Positions 57,241 through 64,000 of a stretch of 64,000 nt of DNA are shown here, piece by piece. The stretch's first letter is position 1, and each line of letters opens with the position of its first letter. Origin of the DNA: SCTD01 sp963784675 (GTDB taxonomy: Bacteria; Actinomycetota; Actinomycetes; Mycobacteriales; SCTD01). The notes under the pieces are model-generated. The model ran no database searches, was not told where the DNA came from, and saw only the letters and a program-made list of their open reading frames with translations. Both the position numbers and the translations under genes were made by a program. The stretch covers positions 1 to 64,000 of the forward strand of contig CAWASE010000013.1 in assembly GCA_963784675.1 (NCBI GenBank), read 5' to 3'.

Positions 57241-58977
57241 CTAGGACGGCGACGGCGACGGCGCGGGCGAGGGCACCGGGGACGGCTCGGGTGCGGGCGA
57301 GGCCTCGCTGCTGGGCACCGGACTCGGGCTCGGACGCGGGGGCGGCGGGGTCTGGGAGACGACGACGAGGACGGTGGAACCGCGCTCGGCCAACCCGCCG
57401 GACGGGGTCTGGTCCAGGACGAGGTCGGGCTCGCCGGTGGAGTCCTGCAGCATGATGCCCACCGAGAAGCCGGCCTTGTTCAGCAGCGCGGCAGCTTCTT
57501 CGCGGCTGCGTCCGCGCACGTCGGGGACGGTGGTGTTGCCGGACGCGACGGTCAGGACCACCGGGCTCAGCGCGTTGACCTGCCGGCCCGACGGTGGGTC
57601 GACGGCCAGCACCGTCCCGCCGGGGAAGTTCCCGTCGCGCGAGACGTCGGCGGCCAGGACGAGCCGCGACTGCGTGAGCCGGGCCGCGGCGTCGGCCCGC
57701 GAGATGCCGACGATGCCGTCCGGGACCACGGTCATCTCGATGCCGCCGGAGATCTCCAGGTTCACCCGGCCACCGTCGGGCACCACGATGCCCTGGTCGG
57801 GACTCTGGGTGAGCACCTCCCCGAAGGGCTTGGCACCGGCCTGTCCGGCCACGAACTGCCGCTGGGTGATCTCCCCGACCCGCAGCCCTTCCTGCGACAG
57901 CACGATGGCCGCCTCCCGCTGGTCCAGCCCCACCAGGGCGGGCGCGGGGATCAGGCCGCTCGAGGTCCCGAGCAGACCCCGCACGAAGGCCGCGACCGAG
58001 ATGACGATCGCGACGATGATCAGCCCGAAGACCGTGTAGGCCAGCGCCCGGGCCACCGAGCGGTCCTTGCGCTGACGGGCGAGGACGGTGGCCGCAGGGG
58101 CGAGGGTGACCAGCGGCTCGAGCACCGGGGTGGCCAGCACCTCGCCGCCCGCGCGCGCGCGCAGGAGGTCCTCGCGCATCTCGTAGGCGGACTGGTAGCG
58201 GTTCGCCGGGTTCTTGGCCATCGCCTTGAGCACGACCGCGTCGATCGCCGGTGTGAGCGTCTGGTCGTAGGCCGACGGCGGCTGCGGGTCCTCGCGGACG
58301 TGCTGGTAGGCGACGGCCAGCGGGCTGTCGCCGACGAACGGTGGCTGGCCGGTGATGAGCTCGTACAGCAGGCAGCCGGCGGAGTAGATGTCTGAGCGGG
58401 CGTCGACGTTCTCCCCGCGGGCCTGCTCCGGCGACAGGTACGCGGCCGTGCCGATGACCGCCTCCGGCTGGGTGGAGGCGGCGTCGGCGGCGGCGCGCGC
58501 GATCCCGAAGTCCATGACCTTGACCTCGCCGGCGCGGCTGAGCATGACGTTGCCCGGCTTGATGTCGCGGTGCACGATGCCGGCCCGGTGGGCGGCGTCG
58601 AGCGCGTCGCAGATGTCGGCGCCGACCTCGAGCGCGCGCTGCAGCAGCAGCCGTCCTTCGGTGTGCAGGATGTCGCGCAGCGTGCGGCCCTGGACGTACT
58701 CCATGACGATGAAAGGCCCGCCGGAGGCGTCGATGCCGGTGTCGAAGACCGACACGATCGTCGAGGCGTTCAGGGAGGCGGCGGCCTGCGCCTCCTGCCG
58801 GAACCGGGACTGGAACGCAGGGTCCCGGGCCAGGTCGGCGCGCAGCACCTTCACCGCGACGTCGCGCCCGAGGCGTACGTCGGTGCCGCGGAAGACCTCG
58901 GCCATGCCGCCGCGACCGATCGGCTCACCGAGCTCGTAGCGGCCGCCGAGCAGCGTCGGCTCACGCTGGTCGGTCAT
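57241..58977 (-). CDS. pknB: Serine/threonine protein kinase PknB with three PASTA domains
   Basis: 578 aa from ATG 58977, overlapping the pbpA stop (ATGA). Kinase domain residues 14-275: glycine loop GRGGMAEVF, catalytic lysine K43, HRDIKPGN with D138, DFG 156-158, SPEQARGE activation end. One transmembrane helix at about 311-332. Outside the cell are three PASTA repeats (PALVGLDQREAA, VVPDGIVGISRADA, VPDVRGRSREEA), one fewer than mycobacterial PknB, followed by a Pro/Ser/Glu repeat tail (PSPVPSSEASPAPEPSPVP). It senses muropeptides or lipid II and phosphorylates division and wall-synthesis proteins; PstP, encoded in the same operon, reverses it. Confidence 0.97.
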   Translation of the reverse strand: MTDQREPTLLGGRYELGEPIGRGGMAEVFRGTDVRLGRDVAVKVLRADLARDPAFQSRFRQEAQAAASLNASTIVSVFDTGIDASGGPFIVMEYVQGRTLRDILHTEGRLLLQRALEVGADICDALDAAHRAGIVHRDIKPGNVMLSRAGEVKVMDFGIARAAADAASTQPEAVIGTAAYLSPEQARGENVDARSDIYSAGCLLYELITGQPPFVGDSPLAVAYQHVREDPQPPSAYDQTLTPAIDAVVLKAMAKNPANRYQSAYEMREDLLRARAGGEVLATPVLEPLVTLAPAATVLARQRKDRSVARALAYTVFGLIIVAIVISVAAFVRGLLGTSSGLIPAPALVGLDQREAAIVLSQEGLRVGEITQRQFVAGQAGAKPFGEVLTQSPDQGIVVPDGGRVNLEISGGIEMTVVPDGIVGISRADAAARLTQSRLVLAADVSRDGNFPGGTVLAVDPPSGRQVNALSPVVLTVASGNTTVPDVRGRSREEAAALLNKAGFSVGIMLQDSTGEPDLVLDQTPSGGLAERGSTVLVVVSQTPPPPRPSPSPVPSSEASPAPEPSPVPSPAPSPSPS

Positions 58978-60443
58978 CGGCCCAGCACCGCGCGCATGAC
59001 CCGCTGCGCGATGGGCGCGGCCACGGCGCCGCCGGTGGCGGACTGGCCGACGTTGCCGCCGTTCTCGACCAGCACGGCGACGGCCACCTGCGGGTCGTCG
59101 GCCGGCGCGAAGCCGATGAACCAGGCGTGCGGCGCGGCGCCCCGGGCGTTCTGCGCGGTGCCCGTCTTGCCGGCCACCGGGATGCCGTTGATCTGCGCCG
59201 CGGTACCGGTGCCGCTGTCGACCACCGCCTGCATCATGGTCGTGAGCTGCGCGGCCACCTGCTCGCTCACCGCCCGGTTCAGCACCTGGGGCTCGGCGCG
59301 GTCCAGCCGCGACTCGTCCGGCGCCGTCACCTCGCGCACCAGGTACGGCGACATCACCTCGCCCTTGTTCGCGACGCCCGCGGCGACCATCGCCATCTGC
59401 AGCGGCGTGACGCGGACGTCGAACTGACCGATCGCCGACTGCGCCGTCTGCGGCGGGTTGGGGTCGTCGGGGAAGCGGCTCGCGTCGACGCGGGTGGGCA
59501 CGGCGAGCTCGTCGGAGCCGAAGCCGAAGGCCTGTGCCTGCTCGCGGAGGGCGTCGGCGCCGAGGTCCAGCCCGAGCTGGCCGAAGGCGGTGTTGCAGGA
59601 CACCCGCAACGCCTCCGCCAGCGTCGACGTGGCGCCCGAGCACTGCTCGCCGGCGAAGTTCTTCAACGTCTGCGAGGTCTGCGGCAGCGTCAGCTGCGGC
59701 GGGGAGGGGATCTGCGTGTCGGGCTGGTAGTCACCCGAGCTCAGCGCGGCGGCGGTCGTGACGACCTTGAACGTCGAGCCGGGGGGGTACAGCTGGTTGA
59801 TCGCGCGGTTGAGCAACGGGTCCTGGTCGTCGTTGATGAGCTGTTCGTAGTAGCTGCGGATGGCCTTGGTGTCGAAGGAGCTGAGCCGGGCCGGGTCGTA
59901 GGACGGCGTGCTGACCAGCGCCAGCACCTCGCCGGTGCGCGGGTCCAGGGCGACGACGGCGCCGCGCTGGTCGCCCAGGCCCTCGAACGCCGCACGCTGC
60001 GCCGCGTCGTTGAGGGTGAGGACGACCCCCCCACCGCTGGGCTCCCGGCCGGTGACGTAGTCCGACAGGCGACGCACGAACAGCCGGTCGTCGTCGCCGG
60101 ACAGCACCTGGTCCTCGCTGCGCTCGATGCCGGTGCGTCCGTAGACCAGCGAGTAGAAGCCGGTGACGTGGGCGTAGGGCGCACCGTCCTGGTAGGTGCG
60201 CAGGTACTTCAGCGTCCCGCCGGTGGCGCGGGAGCTCGCGAGCGGGACCCGGCTGCGGCCGTCGTCTCCGAGCACGGCGATCGGGCCGCGCTCGATGCTG
60301 TAGGTACGCAGCAGCACCCGGCTGTTGCGCGGGTTGTCGCGGTAGCTGTCGCCCTTGACGACCTGCACCCAGTTGGCGTTCAGCAGCAGCAGCCCGAACA
60401 GCGACAGCAGGGCGACGGCGACCTTGCGCAGCGGCCGGTTCAC
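58974..60443 (-). CDS. pbpA: Penicillin-binding protein 2-type transpeptidase PbpA
   Basis: 489 aa from GTG 60443 (NRPLRKVAVALLSLFGLLLL after the initiator), with one N-terminal membrane anchor. Class B PBP: the active-site serine lies in YPPGSTFKVVT (about residue 222), SxN in VSCNTAFG and KTG in VAGKTGTAQN. Normal length for actinobacterial PbpA. It cross-links peptidoglycan together with the SEDS glycosyltransferase encoded just upstream. The stop overlaps the pknB start. Confidence 0.96.
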   Translation of the reverse strand: MNRPLRKVAVALLSLFGLLLLNANWVQVVKGDSYRDNPRNSRVLLRTYSIERGPIAVLGDDGRSRVPLASSRATGGTLKYLRTYQDGAPYAHVTGFYSLVYGRTGIERSEDQVLSGDDDRLFVRRLSDYVTGREPSGGGVVLTLNDAAQRAAFEGLGDQRGAVVALDPRTGEVLALVSTPSYDPARLSSFDTKAIRSYYEQLINDDQDPLLNRAINQLYPPGSTFKVVTTAAALSSGDYQPDTQIPSPPQLTLPQTSQTLKNFAGEQCSGATSTLAEALRVSCNTAFGQLGLDLGADALREQAQAFGFGSDELAVPTRVDASRFPDDPNPPQTAQSAIGQFDVRVTPLQMAMVAAGVANKGEVMSPYLVREVTAPDESRLDRAEPQVLNRAVSEQVAAQLTTMMQAVVDSGTGTAAQINGIPVAGKTGTAQNARGAAPHAWFIGFAPADDPQVAVAVLVENGGNVGQSATGGAVAAPIAQRVMRAVLGR

Positions 60444-60456
60444 GCGCGCTCGCGGA

Positions 60457-61867
60457 TCATGCGCCGCTCCGCGGTCGGCGGACGACCTGGGTCGCGGCCG
60501 AGGCCAGCGCCTCCCGGGCGATCGTCGGGGTGACCGGTGAGGGTGCCGGCCGGCGCGCGGCGTCGCTGATGCGCAGCAGCAGCGCGACGAGCACCCAGTT
60601 GGAGACGACGCTGGAGCCGCCGTAGGACAGCCAGGGCAGCGTCACGCCGGTCAGCGGGATGAGGCCGGTGACCCCGCCGACGATGACGAAGACCTGCAGG
60701 CCCAGGGCGAACGACAAGCCGGCGGCGAGCAGCTTGCCGAAGGAGTCGCGGCACGACAGCGCGGCGCGCAGGCCGCGCTCGACGATCAGCCCGAACAGCA
60801 GCAGCACCGCCATGACGCCGACCAGTCCGAGCTCTTCGCCGATGGCCGCCATGATGAAGTCGGTGCTGGCGAACGGGACGACGCCCGGACGGCCCTCGCC
60901 CAGACCCGGTGCCGGTGAGTCCGCCGGTGCCGAAGCCGAACAGCGACTGCACCAGCTGGAAGCCGTCGTTGTCGGGGTCGGCGAAGGGGTGCAGCCAAGT
61001 GTCGACGCGTCGCTGGACGTGCCCGAAGGCGAGGTAGGCCACGAACGACCCCCCGAGGAACAGCGCTACTCCGATCACGAGCCAGCTGGTGCGCTCGGTG
61101 GCGATGTAGAGCATGACGACGAAGATGGCGAAGAACAGCAGCGAGGAGCCGAGGTCCTTGCCGCGGATGAGCACCGCCAGGCTGGCCGCCCACGCCACCA
61201 GCACCGGCCCGAGGTCGCGGCCGCGTGGCAGGTCCAGGCCGAGCACGCGACGGCTGGCCAGCGACAGGACGTCGCGCTTGGCCACGAGGTAGCCGGCGAA
61301 GAACAGGATCAGCAGCAGCTTGCTGACCTCGCTGGGCTGCACCTGCAGCGGCCCGACCCGGATCCACAGCCGCGCGCCGTTGATGGTGCGTCCGATCCCG
61401 GGCAGCGCCGGTAGCAGCAGCAGGGCCAGCCCGACGGCGGCAGCGGTGTAGGTGTAGCGCTGGAGGCTGGCGTGGTCGCGCACGACGAGCAGCAGCACCG
61501 CGAAGGCGGCCACCCCGACGGCGGTCCAGATCAGCTGGCGCGGGGCCTCGCTGCTGCCCGAGGCGAAGTCGAGCCGGCGGATCACCACGACCCCGAGCCC
61601 GTTGAGCAGCGCGACGCACGGCAGGATCAGCGGGTCGGCGTAGGGCGCGACGCGGCGGACCACCAGGTGGGCGAGCAGGAACAGCGTGCCCAGACCCGCG
61701 CCGTAGCCGGCCGTGCCGGAGGGCAGCACGCCGTCGACCGCGATGCCGACGGCGGCGTACGCGAGCACGGAGATGAGCACCGCGAGCACGGTGAGGGCGA
61801 GCTCGGAGCCGCGCCCCGGGTGCGGCTGGCCGGTGGGGACGGGCTCAGGGGTCTCGGTCACGCTCAC
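60457..61867 (-). CDS. rodA: SEDS peptidoglycan glycosyltransferase RodA/FtsW (one +1 frameshift near 60905)
   Basis: About 469 aa from GTG 61867, which overlaps the pstP stop (GTGA). About ten to twelve transmembrane helices; SEDS landmarks are INGARLWIRVGPLQVQPSE, KLLLILFFAGYLVAKR, RGKDLGSSLLFF and, after the frameshift, GEELGLVGVMAVLLLF and LPWLSYGGSSVVSN. A C run at 60905-60907 has one base too many. Removing it gives TGTGLGEGRPGVVPFASTDF, the expected continuation. It polymerises glycan strands from lipid II as partner of PbpA. Because the gene is essential or near-essential, the shift is probably an error. Confidence 0.9.
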
Positions 61868-63263
61868 GAGGTGGCGGAGCAGTCGGCGGCGGGCGAGGCC
61901 ACGGGCGAGGGCGCCGGTGCGCCGCCGGCGGAGGCGGGTGCGGTGCTCGCCGGGACGGCCGGACTCGCTGCGGGTGCCGCTGCGGGCGACGTCGAGGGTG
62001 CGGGTGCGGTCGAGGCGACGGCGGCCGTCGGGCTCGGTGTGGCGCGCGCCGCGGCGGCGCAGGCGTCGGCGGCCTGCTCGCTGAGGTTCGCCACGATGCG
62101 TTCGGCGTCGGGCAGGTCGGCGGCCACGATGCCCTCGTTCACCCGGGCCAGCGCGAGCGAGTCGAGGCGGGCCAGCGGCAGCGTGGTCGCCTCCTGCACC
62201 GTCGCGAAGTCGACCCCGGCCAGCGAGCCGGTCACGCCGCGGTAGATCGCGACGTGGCCGTCCGTCGCACGCCGACGTAGAACTGCGACCGGACGTAGAC
62301 GACGACGCCGCCCAGGGCGACGCCGACCAGCAGCAGCACGACCAGCGCGGCCAGCACACGGCCGCGTCGTCCCTGGGCCGGTCGGGCGGTCACCGGTGCG
62401 GCGGCAGCGCGCGGGGTGGCGTCGACGTCCCGCCCCTCAGCGGTGCGGGCGCGGGCGGCCGAGCTGTCGTCGACGAGGGCGGCCTGCGGCGAGTCGGCGG
62501 CGGCGCCGGCGATGACCGGGGGGCCCGGCCGCGCGTCGCCGGCCTCCAGGACGTCGGCGACGATGACGGTGATGTTGTCGGGGCCGCCGCCGCGCAGCGC
62601 GAGCTGGACGAGCCTGTCGCACGCGGCCTGCGGGTCGGACAGCTCCAGCGCCTCCTGCAGCGTCGTGAGGCGACCGACCGGACCGGTGAGGCCGTCGCTG
62701 CAGAGCAGGTAGCGGTCCCCTGCGCGTACCTCGCGCACCGACAGGTCGGGCTCGATCTCGCTGCGTCCGTCGAGCGCCTTGGTGACCAGGTTGCGCTGCG
62801 GGTGGCTGCTGGCCTCCTCGGCGCTGATCCGGCCGTCGTCGACGAGCGACTGGACGAAGGTGTGGTCGGTGGTGATCTGCGCCAGCTCGCCGTCGCGCAG
62901 CAGGTAGGCGCGCGAGTCGCCGATGTGCAGCATGCCGAGCCGGTTGCCGGCGAACAGGAAGGCGGTGAGCGTGGTGCCCATGCCGCTGAGCGAGGCGTCG
63001 CTGTCGACCATCTCGCGCAGGTGCAGGTTCGCGGCCTCGGCCCGCGCGCGGAGGACGTCGAGCAGATCGCTGCCGGGGGCGTCCTCGTCGAGCGGCGCCA
63101 TCGCGGCGATCGCCACCGCGGACGCGACCTCGCCCGCGGCGTGCCCGCCCATGCCGTCGGCCACCGCGAGCACCCGCGGACCGGCGTAGACGGAGTCCTC
63201 GTTGCCGGACCGGAGCAGCCCGGTGTGCGAGCGGGGCGAGCGAAGCGCGAGGGCGAGGGTCAC
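61864..63263 (-). CDS. pstP: PP2C-type Ser/Thr phosphatase PstP (one missing base near 62264)
   Basis: About 466 aa from GTG 63263, overlapping the fhaB stop (GTGA). PP2C domain residues 5-235: RSGNEDSVY, AVADGMGGHAAGE (metal-binding Asp/Gly), GDSRAYLLRDG, LCSDGLTGPV and GGGPDNITVIV. A Pro/Ala linker, one transmembrane helix (about 301-325) and an extracellular tail follow. Near 62261-62267 a base is missing. With it restored the protein runs from YVRSQFYVGV into DGHVAIYRGVTGSLAGVDF and ends ADCSATS at 61864. It dephosphorylates PknB and its substrates. Confidence 0.9.
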
Positions 63264-63745
63264 CGGCGCAGCTCCAGCACGGTCTTGCCGATCCGGATCG
63301 GGCGACCGAGCGGCACCTGGGTCGGATGGACGACCTTCGCGTCGTCGAGATAGGTGCCGTTGGTGGAGCCGAGGTCCTCGACGATCCAGGCGCCGTCGCC
63401 GGGGACCAGCCGGGCGTGCCGGTTGCTGGCGTAGTCGTCGGTGATGACCAGCGTCGAGTCGTCGGCGCGGCCGAGCGTGACCGGCGTGTCGCCCAGGGTC
63501 ACCGTCGTCCCGGTGAGGGCGCCTGCCGTGACGACGAGCTTGCGGGCCTCGCTGCGACCCACCTTGCGCCCGGCCGCGGGTGCCGGAGCGGCTCGGGGCG
63601 CCGCGGCCACGGCCGGGGCGGGCGCGCTGGCGCGCCGGCTCCCGAACAGGTCGGCGCGCACGGTGCGGAAGGCGGCGACGACGAACAGCCACAGCACCAG
63701 CAGCAGGCCGTACTTGACCAGGGCGACGACCAGGGCGCTGCCCAT
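63260..63745 (-). CDS. fhaB: FHA-domain membrane protein FhaB (FipA-like)
   Basis: 161 aa from ATG 63745; a 14-codon in-frame extension upstream looks untranslated because MGSALVVALVKYGLLLVLWL is the family N-terminus. One transmembrane segment, a Pro/Ala linker, then an FHA domain (about residues 85-155) with GRADDSTLVI, ASNRHARLV and DLGSTNGTYLD. FHA domains bind phosphothreonine, so it probably reads PknA/PknB phosphorylation and recruits division proteins. The stop overlaps pstP. Confidence 0.94.
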   Translation of the reverse strand: MGSALVVALVKYGLLLVLWLFVVAAFRTVRADLFGSRRASAPAPAVAAAPRAAPAPAAGRKVGRSEARKLVVTAGALTGTTVTLGDTPVTLGRADDSTLVITDDYASNRHARLVPGDGAWIVEDLGSTNGTYLDDAKVVHPTQVPLGRPIRIGKTVLELRR

Positions 63746-63755
63746 CAGAGGCCCA

Positions 63756-64000
63756 TCAGGTGGACCGGAACTGGACGGTGCTGGCACCGAGGTCGATGCG
63801 GTCGCCGTCGCAGAGCACGGCGTCGCCGGTGATGCGCCGGCCGTTCAGGCTCGTGCCGTTCGTCGAGCCCAGGTCGGTGAGGAGCACCCGGTCTCCGTCG
63901 ACCCTCAGCTCGGCGTGCCGACGGGAGACCCCGGTGTCGGGCAGGCGCAGATCGGCCTCGGCGCCGCGACCGAGCACCGTGCTCTCGCCGGTGAGCGACA
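63756..64000 (-). CDS. fhaA: FhaA, C-terminal FHA domain (partial, cut by window edge)
   Basis: The visible 80 codons are one FHA domain: VLGRGAEADLRLPD, VSRRHAELRV, LGSTNGTSLNG, DGDRIDLG, ending ASTVQFRST. It ends 10 bp before fhaB. In relatives FhaA has an N-terminal DUF3662 domain, a disordered middle and this FHA domain; those parts lie outside the window. It is the first gene of the fhaA-fhaB-pstP-rodA-pbpA-pknB operon as far as seen. Confidence 0.9.
   Translation of the reverse strand, partial: SLTGESTVLGRGAEADLRLPDTGVSRRHAELRVDGDRVLLTDLGSTNGTSLNGRRITGDAVLCDGDRIDLGASTVQFRST

Overview
The window is the replication-origin region of a very high-GC actinomycete (Actinomycetota). The gene order pstP-rodA-pbpA-pknB / crgA / ppiA / gyrA-gyrB / recF / gnd / dnaN / dnaA / rpmH-rnpA-yidD-yidC-jag-rsmG-parA-parB is the classic actinobacterial oriC neighbourhood. 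Many GTG starts, 4-nt GTGA/ATGA overlaps, a class E sortase and an NAD-type gnd between dnaN and recF fit that phylum. I cannot name the genus.

Layout. 1-3.7 kb: an unknown membrane protein (cut by the window edge), a GNAT acetyltransferase, a PLP aminotransferase and a D-Ala-D-Ala-ligase-like gene. 4.0-15.6 kb (minus): one giant secreted SdrD/Cna-B/Ig-repeat protein of about 3,890 aa ending in an LARTG sortase signal, split by one +1 frameshift. 16-21.8 kb (minus): parB, parA, rsmG, jag, yidC, yidD, rnpA and rpmH, nearly all overlapping. 21.8-24.2 kb: dnaA between two non-coding stretches with DnaA boxes (oriC). 24.2-34.6 kb (plus): dnaN, gnd, recF, a DUF721/DciA-like gene, gyrB, gyrA and a DUF3566 gene, with a pair of parS palindromes between gyrB and gyrA. 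34.7-35.0 kb: tRNA-Ile, a 42-codon DLW-39-type gene and tRNA-Ala. 35.3-45.7 kb: a second giant secreted repeat protein (2,880 aa, about 28 Ig-like repeats, each with a cysteine pair) translationally coupled to a membrane diguanylate cyclase. 45.7-49.7 kb: a small Ala/Lys-tailed membrane protein, cyclophilin, rhomboid protease, thiolase and crgA. 49.9-54.5 kb: DUF881, class E sortase, a 60-aa membrane protein, acyl-CoA synthetase and pabA/trpG. 54.6-64 kb (minus): an LPATG-anchored metallohydrolase followed by the complete envelope-growth operon fhaA(partial)-fhaB-pstP-rodA-pbpA-pknB.

How it fits together: replication initiation (dnaA/dnaN/oriC), topology (gyrAB), segregation (parAB/parS), membrane insertion (yidC/yidD) and Ser/Thr-kinase-controlled septal and lateral wall growth (crgA, pknB, pstP, rodA, pbpA) sit together as in other actinobacteria. 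The lineage-specific additions are surface components: two giant repeat proteins, an LPATG enzyme, a sortase able in principle to attach them, and a c-di-GMP synthase tied to one giant protein.

Caution on sequence quality: single-base indels break the GNAT and aminotransferase genes (ten indels in five compensating pairs), the first giant gene, the DUF3566 gene, the acyl-CoA synthetase tail, pstP and rodA. Several of these genes are normally essential, so most indels are probably assembly or sequencing errors rather than mutations.
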